DNA of 64,000 bases from Centipeda flueggei ATCC 43531 (GCF_000160695.1 NZ_GG694007.1:280911-344910), one strand, 5' to 3'. Positions 19,730-28,519 are shown, numbered from the stretch's first letter. Notes: generated by a model from the sequence alone, not told the origin. Translations and numbers: made by a program.

Positions 19730-20512
19730 GTGTCTTTATCCATCATTCAAAAAATGAACGAAATGCTCCTCACTGAGATGCCGGAGTATCGTGCGAAGGC
19801 GGCGGAGGTCGGTGTGTCGGGAGAGCAGCAGCGGCGGCTTCTGCGTGCTCTGATGAATGTGCGTCCGCCGCGTCCGCTTTCGGGAGACTTTCTGGCGCTG
19901 CAGGATCAGCTGCTCTCAGCGGAGTGCGAGGCACGCGGCGTGGTGGATGTGACGACGCTCCCATCCGCCGCCTCTGATGCGCGTATTGCCCTCTGGCAGG
20001 GCGACATTACGCGGCTCAATGCGGATGCCATCGTAAATGCGGCGAATTCTGCTCTGCTCGGCTGTTTTATCCCCTGTCACCGCTGCATCGACAATGCGAT
20101 TCACTCGGCGGCGGGGCTGCAGCTGCGCGCGGCATGCGCTGCGCTGATGGAGGAGCAGGGACATCCAGAGGAGACGGGAACTGCGCAGATCACGGAGGGG
20201 TACAATCTCTCTTCGCGGCACGTCATCCATACGGTCGGACCGATCGTCAGCGGTGCTCTGACAGATCGTCATCGGGCGCAGCTCGCCTCCTGCTATCGTT
20301 CCTGTCTCTCCCTTGCCGCGGAGCATGGTCTCAGGAGCATTGCGTTCTGCTGCATCTCGACGGGGGAGTTTCACTTTCCCCGTGCAGCAGCGGCGGAGAT
20401 CGCCGTGCGTGAGGTGCGGGATTTCCTCACGCGTGATACGTCCATAGAACGTGTCGTTTTCAACGTGTTCAAGGACGAGGACCGGCACATCTACGAAAGG
20501 CTTTTGTCATGA
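19730..20512 (+). CDS. zinc-dependent macrodomain ADP-ribosyl hydrolase
   Basis: 260 residues from GTG 19730, after AAAAGGAAG. A helical N-terminal region (1-90) precedes a macrodomain with IALWQGDITRLNADAIVNAAN. The zinc-site pattern CFIPCHRCIDNAIHSAAG follows, then RHVIHTVGPIV and CCISTGEFHFPRAAAAEIA. This is the Zn-macrodomain class that removes ADP-ribose added by SirTM sirtuins. It overlaps the sirtuin gene by ATGA. An AT-rich promoter region with TATAAT precedes it. Confidence 0.9.
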   Translation: MSLSIIQKMNEMLLTEMPEYRAKAAEVGVSGEQQRRLLRALMNVRPPRPLSGDFLALQDQLLSAECEARGVVDVTTLPSAASDARIALWQGDITRLNADAIVNAANSALLGCFIPCHRCIDNAIHSAAGLQLRAACAALMEEQGHPEETGTAQITEGYNLSSRHVIHTVGPIVSGALTDRHRAQLASCYRSCLSLAAEHGLRSIAFCCISTGEFHFPRAAAAEIAVREVRDFLTRDTSIERVVFNVFKDEDRHIYERLLS

Positions 20513-21399
20513 CGGAATCCATCACACGCATCACCGATGCGCTCCGCGCGGCGGACTGCGTGCTCATCGGCGCGGGTGCAGGACTCAGCACCTCAGCGGG
20601 CTATGACTATGCGGGTACGCGGTTTATGACGTATTTCGCAGATTTTCACGAGCGATTCGGTATGACGGACATCTACAGCGGGGGCTTTTATCCCTTTCCG
20701 TCACGCGAGATTTTCTGGGCGTGGTGGAGCAGGAGCATCTACGTCAACCGCTATGCGCCGATACCGGAGAGCGATGTCTATCCGAATCTCCTCCATCTGG
20801 TTCGTGAAAAGGATTATTTTGTCCTGACGACGAATGTCGATCATGCCTTTCAGCGGACGGGGTTCGATAAAAAGCGTCTCTTTTACACGCAGGGGGATTA
20901 TGGTCTCTTTCAGAGCAGTCAGCCGGCGGGGGGTACGGCGCATCGCACCTATGACAACGAGGATGCCGTACGTGCGATGCTCACGGCGCAGGGATTCACG
21001 TTCGCTGCCGACGGGGCGCTCATCGTCTCCGCGCCGAATGCGCTGCGGATGGAGATCCCGACGGAGCTCATTCCCCGCTGTCCCGATGATGGTGCGGAGA
21101 TGACGACGAATCTGCGTGCAGACTCCTCCTTTGTCGAGGATGCGGGATGGCATGCCGCCGCCGCACGCTGTACGGACTATCTTGCGCGGACGGAGGGGCG
21201 GCGGACACTCCTCCTGGAGCTCGGCGTGGGGATGAATACGCCCGGCATTATCAAGTATCCGTTCTGGCGCATGACGGCAGAGCGCACGGATGTGACACTC
21301 GTGACGGTGAGCTGTGATGCGTATGTGCCGAAGGAGATTCGTGATCGGAGTATTGTGCTTGGCAGAGATATTGGAGCGGTGCTGAGAGAGCTTGTTTGA
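20509..21399 (+). CDS. class M sirtuin (SirTM), protein ADP-ribosyltransferase
   Basis: 296 residues. The NAD-binding start VLIGAGAGLSTSAGYDYAGT and the TTNVDHAFQRTGF segment define a sirtuin. The altered motif around TTNVDH, the region RCPDDGAEMTTNLRAD in place of a canonical four-Cys zinc finger, and the pairing with a Zn-macrodomain mark the SirTM class. SirTM ADP-ribosylates lipoylated GcvH-L in organisms with the full operon (GcvH-L, LplA2). Neither partner gene is adjacent here; the next gene starts after a terminator and belongs to another system. Either the target lies elsewhere or this pair has a different substrate. Confidence 0.88.
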   Translation: MTESITRITDALRAADCVLIGAGAGLSTSAGYDYAGTRFMTYFADFHERFGMTDIYSGGFYPFPSREIFWAWWSRSIYVNRYAPIPESDVYPNLLHLVREKDYFVLTTNVDHAFQRTGFDKKRLFYTQGDYGLFQSSQPAGGTAHRTYDNEDAVRAMLTAQGFTFAADGALIVSAPNALRMEIPTELIPRCPDDGAEMTTNLRADSSFVEDAGWHAAAARCTDYLARTEGRRTLLLELGVGMNTPGIIKYPFWRMTAERTDVTLVTVSCDAYVPKEIRDRSIVLGRDIGAVLRELV

Positions 21400-21400
21400 A

Positions 21401-21448
21401 GGGCTGTTGCACGAGAATTTTAGCGTCGTGCAGCAGCCGCTTTTTTTG
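21401..21448 (+). terminator. terminator after the macrodomain-sirtuin pair
   Basis: GGCTGTTGCACGA / TCGTGCAGCAGCC, a 13-bp stem followed by GCTTTTTTT. Confidence 0.88.
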
Positions 21449-21480
21449 TGTGTCTTGTATTTTGCATGATATCGATTTTC

Positions 21481-21509
21481 TTGTCCCATGCGTGCGCCTA
21501 TGCTATACT
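21481..21509 (+). promoter_or_regulatory. promoter of the AAA+ operon
   Basis: TTGTCC (21481-21486), 17 bp, TATACT (21504-21509). A roughly 110-base very AT-rich leader follows, reaching to the first gene of the five-gene operon. Confidence 0.6.
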
Positions 21510-21627
21510 ATTTTCTATATCATCAACGGGATATGCATATTCCATAATACAATAACTTATAATATGAAATTACACATAATAAAATAAAATAAATTATAAA
21601 TAATAACACAAAATATGGGGAGAGAAG

Positions 21628-23349
21628 ATGAGCGATACCATTTACATCGAGCCGGATCTGTCGTATCTGGAGGATCGCCTGGATGCGCTCGGCGACTTTG
21701 TCGGTGCGGCGCAGTCGGAGATCCATGCCGTCGGGCGAAGTGTCGATGATCTGCGTGGGGACGTAGAGACGCTGACGCAGGATTTTCATACCTATGCGGC
21801 AAAACAGGAGCTGACGAACCGCATCCAGCTCGCGGAGATCCGTCTGGTGAAGCTGCGGCAGGAGATCGAGCACCGATTCGGCCACTATGCGGAGATCCGC
21901 CGCATGGCGCGCGGCATTCTGGAGGCAAATGATCTCGCGGTCGTGCGGCAGGATACGCTGCGTGCGGCGGCAGAGGAGCTCATGCTTCGTGCGCCCGGCT
22001 ATTGGCTGGCACCGGCACTCGTTGCGCTCGCGGCGTGGATCAGCGACGAGGAGGAGGTCGCAAACCGCGCATGCGCGGAGGCACTGCACCGCGATGATGA
22101 GCGAACGTCACTCTTTTTTGCACTGGTCTGCCGCCGTTTCGGCCGGAAAGAGACGAGCCTGCACTGGCTGCAGCGCTACTTTGCCGGACTGGATGGGGGG
22201 GCGCTTGACCGCAAGGCGGGCATCGTCATCGATGCCTACGTGTCGGGGCTCCTCGGACGCGATGCAGACGGGCTCATCCGCCGCCGGATCGACGGCTGGA
22301 TCGATCGGTTCAGCAGGGTATATAGTTTTGCCGATGCACAGGAAAAACGCTGGTATGAGGCGATGAAGGCAATGTGTCCGGATCCGCCCGCAGAGGGCAG
22401 TTTTCCCTATCTGAGAGTGCACACCGACAGATCGGTGTCGGAGGCGCTGGAGCGTACGCTCTCGTGTGCGCGTCTCTATGAGAAACTCAGCACACATTTT
22501 CAGCAGATCGTCGCGCAGACGGCGCCGCCCCGCACGCTGAAACAGCAGCTGGACAGCATCCTGGAGCGTCTGGCCGCCGACTTTGATGCGGCGGAAAAGC
22601 CGCTGCACATGGAGTCGATCCTTGAGAAGCTGGTCATCCATGAGGGCGGCAGGGAGGATCGTGCGCGCAGAATTTTAGCGGAGAAGGTAAAGGCCTTTGA
22701 CGAGCGGCGCGACTTCATGCAGCTCCTGTCGGATGCGGCGATGCACCCGCAGGAGATGCAGGCGAGCCCCGCGCTGCAGAAAATGGCGCTTGCCCTTGGG
22801 CGTGATTCGATTCTTTCCGCCTTTCGCGATATTGTCGCGGAGAATCGCGCCGCCATCCCGCAGACCATCAAATTTAGGATTCTTGCATTTGATAACGAGA
22901 CGGAAGACGGATCCAATGAGGAAAAACTGCTGCGGTTATTTGTCACGTGGAACGATCTTAAGCGCATGATCCGCATGCGCCCCTATGAGCTGTCCTCACA
23001 GGAAAAACTCTTTCGATGGATATGGCTCCTCCCCGTGCTGCTCGGTCTCTACGGCGGGGAGGTATACTGGACGGCGCTCGGCATCGCCGCCGGCGCGGTG
23101 ATCTTTAACGCGTACATCAAGGCGAAGAAACGCATGGACAGCATCCATACGAGCATTACGGAGGAGTATCAGAAACAGGAGGAGGAGGGCAAGCAGATGC
23201 TCCGCGGGGTGATCGCGGAGATCGTGGACTACCGCACGGAGATCGCGCGGCTCGATGCGGAGAGCGAGAAGGTCATTGACTTCCTGCAGGGACTGAACCC
23301 GGCGCAGTTCATAGGAAGCGCGGACGGCAGCCGCCGTGTGCGGGTGTGA
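21628..23349 (+). CDS. coiled-coil membrane protein of the AAA+ operon (unknown)
   Basis: 573 residues, not recognised. Residues 1-85 are predicted coiled coil (heptads through YLEDRLDALGDF and LAEIRLVKLRQEIE). Residues 95-430 look wholly helical and repeat-like, rich in Arg/Asp/Leu. Residues about 465-492 form one membrane hairpin or two short membrane segments (WIWLLPVLLGLYGGEVYWTA). The final 80 residues are again coiled coil (EEYQKQEEEGKQML). First gene of the operon, after GGGGAGAAG. The architecture suggests a membrane-anchored scaffold for the AAA+ protein encoded three genes later. No catalytic motif was seen. Confidence 0.6.
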   Translation: MSDTIYIEPDLSYLEDRLDALGDFVGAAQSEIHAVGRSVDDLRGDVETLTQDFHTYAAKQELTNRIQLAEIRLVKLRQEIEHRFGHYAEIRRMARGILEANDLAVVRQDTLRAAAEELMLRAPGYWLAPALVALAAWISDEEEVANRACAEALHRDDERTSLFFALVCRRFGRKETSLHWLQRYFAGLDGGALDRKAGIVIDAYVSGLLGRDADGLIRRRIDGWIDRFSRVYSFADAQEKRWYEAMKAMCPDPPAEGSFPYLRVHTDRSVSEALERTLSCARLYEKLSTHFQQIVAQTAPPRTLKQQLDSILERLAADFDAAEKPLHMESILEKLVIHEGGREDRARRILAEKVKAFDERRDFMQLLSDAAMHPQEMQASPALQKMALALGRDSILSAFRDIVAENRAAIPQTIKFRILAFDNETEDGSNEEKLLRLFVTWNDLKRMIRMRPYELSSQEKLFRWIWLLPVLLGLYGGEVYWTALGIAAGAVIFNAYIKAKKRMDSIHTSITEEYQKQEEEGKQMLRGVIAEIVDYRTEIARLDAESEKVIDFLQGLNPAQFIGSADGSRRVRV

Positions 23350-23358
23350 GGTGGTATC

Positions 23359-23625
23359 ATGAGCAAGAGAAATGTTTTCCCGTCATTTGCGGAGGAAGTG
23401 CGTCAGAAACAGCTTGCCGCGAGGCATGCGGAGATGGATGCCTTCGCCGCTGTACCTGCGGCATCAGACAAGGCAGAGGATGGAGTCACGCATGGTGCGG
23501 CGGCGCAGATGAAACGCCTTTCCTCTGCTGCGGCGGACAGGGCAAAGGATGAGGTGCTTGCGGCGGGACTGCCCGCGTGGAACCTGGAGCCGCCGTCTAC
23601 CCCGGTGCGCAGGAGGCGGCAGTGA
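23359..23625 (+). CDS. small charged protein of the AAA+ operon (unknown)
   Basis: 88 residues starting MSKRNVFPSFAEEVRQKQLA, Ala/Lys/Glu-rich and probably disordered, with a basic end (STPVRRRRQ). It starts 9 bp after gene 1 and its stop overlaps the next start (GTGA), so the three genes are tightly coupled. No domain was recognised. It could be an adaptor peptide. Confidence 0.55.
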   Translation: MSKRNVFPSFAEEVRQKQLAARHAEMDAFAAVPAASDKAEDGVTHGAAAQMKRLSSAAADRAKDEVLAAGLPAWNLEPPSTPVRRRRQ

Positions 23626-24071
23626 ATACGCCGCCCATGACGTATGCGGCATGGGTGACGGTACTGGATCGTCTTGCCGCGGGGATGGAGGATGAGGCCG
23701 TGCTGCATGAGATGCGTGCGGGTTCACTCGCATGGCAGAGCGGCGTTGCCGAGCGGTTTACACAGCGGTTCTCCGATGCGGTGAATGTGCGCATCAACCG
23801 TGCGTCGGATCATTTTTCCCGAGCGATGGGACATGCGTCGGATGTATCCGCGACGATCGGTGCGCTGCTTTCTCTGCGGCGGACGCTCCGCTTTCTCCGC
23901 GATGTTGTCGATATCCCCGCCCTCCCTGCGGAGACGCGCGGGAGTTTTATCGCGCTCGTGCAGGACGCGGCAGACCGTATGCAGGAGAGTCTGGAGGACT
24001 CGGCGCAGCGTGACCGCAGCGGGCGGATGGCGAGCATCGTGCGCGGACATCGCGTGAATATGCTCCGCTGA
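23622..24071 (+). CDS. helical protein of the AAA+ operon (unknown)
   Basis: 149 residues from GTG 23622, six bases after AGGAGG. It is all-helical by eye (MTYAAWVTVLDRLAAGMEDE, then RTLRFLRDVVDIPALPAETR), with no membrane segment or known motif. The GTGA overlap with the preceding gene argues for one functional unit. It ends 60 bp before the ATPase gene. Confidence 0.55.
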   Translation: MNTPPMTYAAWVTVLDRLAAGMEDEAVLHEMRAGSLAWQSGVAERFTQRFSDAVNVRINRASDHFSRAMGHASDVSATIGALLSLRRTLRFLRDVVDIPALPAETRGSFIALVQDAADRMQESLEDSAQRDRSGRMASIVRGHRVNMLR

Positions 24072-24131
24072 AATGCTTGCGGGGAGGACACAGTCTGTAA
24101 TAGAATCCGATATGATGATACGGAGGTTTTG

Positions 24132-25703
24132 ATGAGCGCACGAAATGAATGCAAAGAGCTCCTTGCGCGCTATGCGACGGCGCGCATTCCCTTTATCGCG
24201 CTTCATACCGTGGAGCGTGCGCGGGCACTGCATCTGCTGAAGGAGACAGCGGAGGAGATCGCCCAGCCCTTTTACATCCATACGCTCTCCAAGGGGGTCT
24301 ATGACCTCACGACGGAAAAGGTGCTGTGCGACGATAAATCCGTCTATGGCGCAATCGACTTTATGGGCGAACAGATGAAACACCGCGCCAATCTCACGCT
24401 CGTTCTTACGGAGATCCCCGACCTTTCGTCGGACACGAGCGACGCGCGTCAGCTGCTCGACCTTGTGACGCTTGCGAACGAGACGGGCGGGCAGATCATT
24501 GTCCTCACGGCGTCTGCCGTCTGGAACCGCCTGCAGCGGCTCGGTCTGACACTGTCCCTGCCCCTCCCGGACGAGGAGGAGATGGAACAGATCGTGCGCG
24601 GCTACATCGACGACTATCGGCGTGAGATCGCGGTGGAATGGGACGCGGCGGACATCCGCGAGGCGGCGTCCATCCTCAGCGGCGTCACGGCGATTGAAGC
24701 GGAGAATGTCATGGCGGCACTCGTGGCGAAGCGTTCCATCCGCAAGGAGGATATGGACGAGGTGCGCACGGCAAAGGATCGCCTTTTCTCCGACATCTCG
24801 GGACTGGAGAAGATCACGGTCGATGCGGGGGCGTGCGATGTCGGCGGCCTTGCGGGGCTGACGGAGTGGCTCGGGGAAAAGCGTCTCCTCTTTACCGCTG
24901 AAAAGCGCAGTATCCTGCGGGAAAAGGGACTCAAGTCGCCGCGCGGCATCCTCCTCGTCGGCGTGCCGGGCTGCGGCAAATCGCTCTCCGCAAAGGCGAT
25001 TGCGGCGCAGTGGAAGCTGCCGCTCTACCGTCTCGACTTTGCGACAGTGCAGGGCAGCTACGTCGGGCAGACCGAGCAGCAGCTGAAGGATGCGCTCACG
25101 ACGGCGGAGAACGTCGCGCCGTGCATTCTCTGGATTGATGAGATCGAAAAGGGGCTTTCGGGGGCGGGCAGTACGAATGACGGCGGCGTCTCCACGCGCA
25201 TGGTCGGGCAGTTCCTTTTCTGGCTGCAGGAATGCCGCAAGCAGGTCTTTGTCGTGGCGACGGCGAACGATGTGTCGATGCTGCCGTCGGAGCTTCTGCG
25301 GCGCGGGCGTTTCGATGAGCTTTTCTTCGTCGATCTGCCGACGGCGGAGGAGCGTCATGACATCCTGCAGCTCTATATGCGCAAGTATCTCGGACTGGAT
25401 TTCGCGGGGGCGTTTGCCGATACGCTCGTCGCCATGACGGACGGCTTTACGGGGGCGGATCTTGAGTCCACCGTGCGTGATCTCGCCTATCGCGTCATCG
25501 CGAATCCCGCCTTTCGTCTGACGGAGGAAAATCTGCGCGCGGCGTTCGGCAACGTTGTCCCGCTCTCTGCCACGGCACCGGAGAAGATCGCCGCCATCCG
25601 CGACTGGGGCCGCGAACGCGCCGTCCCAGCGAGCGGACGTCCCATCGGTGCAGCAGATCTGCCGCCCTCTGCCGAGAAGCGCACACGCCGTGTGTTGGTA
25701 TAA
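24132..25703 (+). CDS. Ycf46/Vps4-like AAA+ ATPase
   Basis: 523 residues from ATG 24132, after CGGAGG. The N-terminal part (1-240) resembles the Ycf46 type: an apparently degenerate first ATPase-like domain (FIALHTVERARALHLL, NLTLVLTEIPDL). The AAA+ core has Walker A GVPGCGKS (277-284), Walker B CILWIDEIEK (331-340), sensor VATAND (375-380) and arginine finger RRGRFDE (390-396). The pore-loop region is FATVQGSYVGQTE. COG0464-type proteins remodel or unfold partners as hexamers. The likely clients are the four proteins encoded with it. Confidence 0.85.
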   Translation: MSARNECKELLARYATARIPFIALHTVERARALHLLKETAEEIAQPFYIHTLSKGVYDLTTEKVLCDDKSVYGAIDFMGEQMKHRANLTLVLTEIPDLSSDTSDARQLLDLVTLANETGGQIIVLTASAVWNRLQRLGLTLSLPLPDEEEMEQIVRGYIDDYRREIAVEWDAADIREAASILSGVTAIEAENVMAALVAKRSIRKEDMDEVRTAKDRLFSDISGLEKITVDAGACDVGGLAGLTEWLGEKRLLFTAEKRSILREKGLKSPRGILLVGVPGCGKSLSAKAIAAQWKLPLYRLDFATVQGSYVGQTEQQLKDALTTAENVAPCILWIDEIEKGLSGAGSTNDGGVSTRMVGQFLFWLQECRKQVFVVATANDVSMLPSELLRRGRFDELFFVDLPTAEERHDILQLYMRKYLGLDFAGAFADTLVAMTDGFTGADLESTVRDLAYRVIANPAFRLTEENLRAAFGNVVPLSATAPEKIAAIRDWGRERAVPASGRPIGAADLPPSAEKRTRRVLV

Positions 25704-25721
25704 TAGATAAGGAGTTTTGTC

Positions 25722-26213
25722 ATGCCGCGCCCCATGCTGCATCGTTCCTCCGCAACGGAGACCCATACGAATCCGCTCAGCCTCATGTCAGCACCGAAAG
25801 CAAAGGAGATGACCGAAGAACAGAAGACCGAGATATATCATCTGCTGAAAAAGCAGCGCTCCAAGGCATATATGGATGCGATTCATCAGCTGGATGCGGG
25901 CGGACATGTGATGAATGCCGCCGCGTGCGAGGCAATCCGCGCCGCCGTCGCCGCAGAGTTCCAGGCGCCGGGCGAGATCAGCATACTCCCCATCGGTATC
26001 GTCGCAAAATGCTGTCTCGGCGGTACATATGAGGTGCATACGTTCAGCATGTCGGGCGGGATCATCGAGCACTATCAGAAGGGAGAGCCATTGCCGGACG
26101 GCATGGAGCGCGCCCGTGCCCTCGCGATGCACGGCGCCTACGCGTTCATCGAGGTCTATTCCGACATACTCCGTGTGATCGGGAAGGACGGAAGCGTCGC
26201 CGTTGTGCGGTGA
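25722..26213 (+). CDS. last protein of the AAA+ operon (unknown)
   Basis: 163 residues from ATG 25722, after GGAG. A flexible polar start (about 1-28) precedes a helical segment (TEEQKTEIYHLLKKQRSKAY) and a mixed alpha/beta part with ISILPIGIVAKCCLGGTYEVH and a hydrophobic helix AHGAYAFIEVY-like near the end. No family was recognised. The 18-bp spacing to the ATPase gene supports a common function. Confidence 0.55.
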   Translation: MPRPMLHRSSATETHTNPLSLMSAPKAKEMTEEQKTEIYHLLKKQRSKAYMDAIHQLDAGGHVMNAAACEAIRAAVAAEFQAPGEISILPIGIVAKCCLGGTYEVHTFSMSGGIIEHYQKGEPLPDGMERARALAMHGAYAFIEVYSDILRVIGKDGSVAVVR

Positions 26214-26280
26214 ATCTATCTGTATTTCCCTGAATATGTATCTTTTCGCCGAGGGATTGCCAAGCGGCGGAAAGGAGATA

Positions 26281-26333
26281 AAAGAAGGACGATGGTATGA
26301 GGATGCAGCCCTCGCACGATCGTCCTTCTTTTA
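26281..26333 (+). terminator. terminator of the AAA+ operon
   Basis: AAAGAAGGACGAT / ATCGTCCTTCTTT stem with a 25-base loop, followed by TATTG. It ends the operon and isolates it from the sialic-acid cluster. Confidence 0.75.
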
Positions 26334-26346
26334 TTGCCGTTTTTGT

Positions 26347-26412
26347 TAAGGAAGCACGGATAAATTCGGCACGACCATCTTAGGGAAGTACGGATCAACT
26401 CAGCATGGCCGA
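26347..26412 (+). mobile_element. two tandem MITE end fragments
   Basis: TTAAGGAAGCACGGATAAAT and, 37 bp later, TTAGGGAAGTACGGATCAAC are both degenerate left ends of the MITE family, without the central hairpin or the right end. They are a decayed insertion scar in the 350-bp gap before nagB. The rest of that gap is terminator, operator and promoter. Confidence 0.5.
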
Positions 26413-26467
26413 TTGCAATTCTTTTTTTAAAAACGAAATATATTTTCTTTTATCGCTGAGAAAAAAT

Positions 26468-26523
26468 AAAATTCAATTATTTTATGAAAAATAATTGAAT
26501 TTTGTCTAAGATTATGTTATATT
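26468..26523 (+). promoter_or_regulatory. promoter and 16-bp inverted-repeat operator of the sialic-acid operon
   Basis: AAAATTCAATTATTTT (26468-26483) and its exact complement (26488-26503) form a perfect 16-bp inverted repeat with a 4-base gap. Its right arm covers the -35 hexamer TTGAAT (26495-26500). After 17 bp comes TATATT (26518-26523). The position suggests repression by the RpiR-family protein encoded at the far end of the cluster (36011-36853). That assignment is inferred. Confidence 0.75.
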
Positions 26524-26564
26524 GTAGTAGATTTCAGACGAGTTTTATCGAAAGGAGAATTGCG

Positions 26565-27311
26565 TTGCGTATTATTTATACCGACACCTATCAGAATATG
26601 AGCAAGGAGGCGGCAAAGATCCTTGCGGGGCAGCTCTGGGTCAAACCGGACTCGGTTTTGGGGCTTGCCACAGGCAGCACGCCGGTCGAGCTCTATCAGA
26701 ATCTGGTTTGGCTGCATGAGGCCGTGGGGCTGGATTTCTCCGAGGCAACGTCGTTCAACCTGGACGAGTATGTCGGCCTGCCTGAGGACGATCCGCAGAG
26801 CTATCACCGCTTTATGCACGAAAATCTCTTTGACCATGTGAATATAAGGAAGGATCACATCTTCTTCCCAAACGGCATGGCAAAGGATGCAGACGCCGAG
26901 GCGGCGCGCTACGAGGCGGCGATTGCGGCGGCGGGCGGCATCGATATGCAGCTCCTCGGGATCGGGCGCAACGCGCACATCGGCTTCAATGAGCCGGGCG
27001 AGGCGTTCGCACGGACGACGCACAAGGTGGTGCTCAAGAAGAGCACCATCGAGGCAAATTCACGCTTCTTCTCCTCTCCTGATGAGGTGCCGCGTGAGGC
27101 GATGAGCATGGGCATCGGCACGATCTTTCATGCACGCCATATCGTCCTTATGGCAAGCGGCGCAGAGAAGGCAGAGGCGGTGCGCGATGCGGTATGCGGA
27201 ACGATTACACCGCGCGTTCCCGCCTCCATCCTCCAGCTGCATCCGCAGGTCACACTCATCGTTGACCGTGAGGCGGGCGCGCTGCTGCGGGAATCGAGTG
27301 ATACGAAATGA
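26565..27311 (+). CDS. nagB: glucosamine-6-phosphate deaminase
   Basis: 248 residues from a TTG start at 26565, seven bases after AAAGGAG (MRIIYTDTYQNMSKEAAKIL). Conserved GLATGSTPVELYQ, TSFNLDEYVGL and LLGIGRNAHIGFNEPG segments are present, and the length fits the family. It converts glucosamine 6-phosphate to fructose 6-phosphate and ammonia, the last step of amino-sugar entry into glycolysis. It is the first gene of the operon and overlaps nagA by ATGA. Confidence 0.96.
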   Translation: MRIIYTDTYQNMSKEAAKILAGQLWVKPDSVLGLATGSTPVELYQNLVWLHEAVGLDFSEATSFNLDEYVGLPEDDPQSYHRFMHENLFDHVNIRKDHIFFPNGMAKDADAEAARYEAAIAAAGGIDMQLLGIGRNAHIGFNEPGEAFARTTHKVVLKKSTIEANSRFFSSPDEVPREAMSMGIGTIFHARHIVLMASGAEKAEAVRDAVCGTITPRVPASILQLHPQVTLIVDREAGALLRESSDTK

Positions 27312-28456
27312 GAGCCATCCAAAACGGCGTTCTCATCCTGCCGAACGCGGACGGACATTTTACCGCGCAGGAGGGTCTTGTCCTCTGCTATGATGAACGC
27401 ATCACGAACATCCTGCCGGCGGCAGAGTTTCATGCGGCAGATGCCGAAATGGTGATTGATGCGGCAGGTGCGTATGTTGCTCCCGGATTTCTGAACGTCC
27501 ACATTCACGGATGTGACGGCGCGGATACAATGGATGAGGACGCAGATGCCCTCCGCCGCATCGCCGCATTTCAGGCGCGGACGGGTGTCACCTCCCTCCT
27601 GCCGACCACGATGACTTGTGCCTTTGATGCCGTAGAGCGCGCACTTGTGCGTATCCGCCGCGCGATGAACGCCGATGGCACGGGGGCGCGCGTCCTCGGT
27701 GCACACATGGAGGGCCCCTTCATCAGTCCCGCGAAGAAGGGAGCACAGGACGAACAGTACATTCTGCCGCCCGCATTCGCGAAGATCGCGCCCTATGCGG
27801 ATGTCATCAAGATCATCACGATCGCGCCCGAGATGCTGACAGAGGAGGACTTTATTGCGCAGTGCCGCACGCACGGCATCATCGTCTCGCTTGGCCATAC
27901 GGCGGCGGACTATGAGACCGCACGCGCAGCAATCACGGATGGTGCGGCACACATAACGCATCTCTGCAACGCCATGACGGGGCTGAATCACCGCTGTCCC
28001 GGCGTTCTCGGCGCGGCGCTCGACAGCGATGCGAACTGTGAGCTGATCGTCGATAACGTCCACGTCCACCCTGCCATGCAGCGCATCATCTACGCGGCGA
28101 AGCGCGGTGCGCACATCATCCCCATCACGGACTCCCTGCGTGCCTGCGGGCTCGGCGACGGCGTCTCGGAACTCGGCGGGCAGAAGGTATTCGTCAAGGG
28201 GACGCTTGCGACACTCGCAGACGGCACCATCGCGGGCAGTGTGCTCTGCCTGAATCACGGACTTTCGATTTTTCGTGAGAACACGGGCGCATCCATCCCC
28301 GCTGTCGTGGAGACGGCGACGCGCACCCCGGCCGAGGAGCTCGGTGTCTATGATCGTCTCGGCTCGCTCACGGTCGGAAAATACGCCGATATTGCGATCT
28401 TCGATGAGCAGTTCCGGATACACCGCACAGTGATTGGCGGGCAGGATTGTTTTTGA
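27308..28456 (+). CDS. nagA: N-acetylglucosamine-6-phosphate deacetylase
   Basis: 382 residues. The amidohydrolase metal site is visible as NVHIHGCDG, HMEGPF, LGHTAAD, THLCNAM and ITDSLRACG. It releases acetate from N-acetylglucosamine 6-phosphate and supplies NagB, with which it is translationally coupled. About 60 bp of AT-rich sequence follows before nanE. Confidence 0.96.
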   Translation: MRAIQNGVLILPNADGHFTAQEGLVLCYDERITNILPAAEFHAADAEMVIDAAGAYVAPGFLNVHIHGCDGADTMDEDADALRRIAAFQARTGVTSLLPTTMTCAFDAVERALVRIRRAMNADGTGARVLGAHMEGPFISPAKKGAQDEQYILPPAFAKIAPYADVIKIITIAPEMLTEEDFIAQCRTHGIIVSLGHTAADYETARAAITDGAAHITHLCNAMTGLNHRCPGVLGAALDSDANCELIVDNVHVHPAMQRIIYAAKRGAHIIPITDSLRACGLGDGVSELGGQKVFVKGTLATLADGTIAGSVLCLNHGLSIFRENTGASIPAVVETATRTPAEELGVYDRLGSLTVGKYADIAIFDEQFRIHRTVIGGQDCF

Positions 28457-28519
28457 AGAATAAATATATAACAATTACTAAAAATAGAAATAAATTCAAA
28501 TAAATTGGAGGCTATTTCA

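Noticed and set aside
23724-25766. 680-codon open frame on the minus strand
   Set aside because: Antisense to the AAA+ ATPase gene, whose Walker and arginine-finger motifs are clear. No plausible product.
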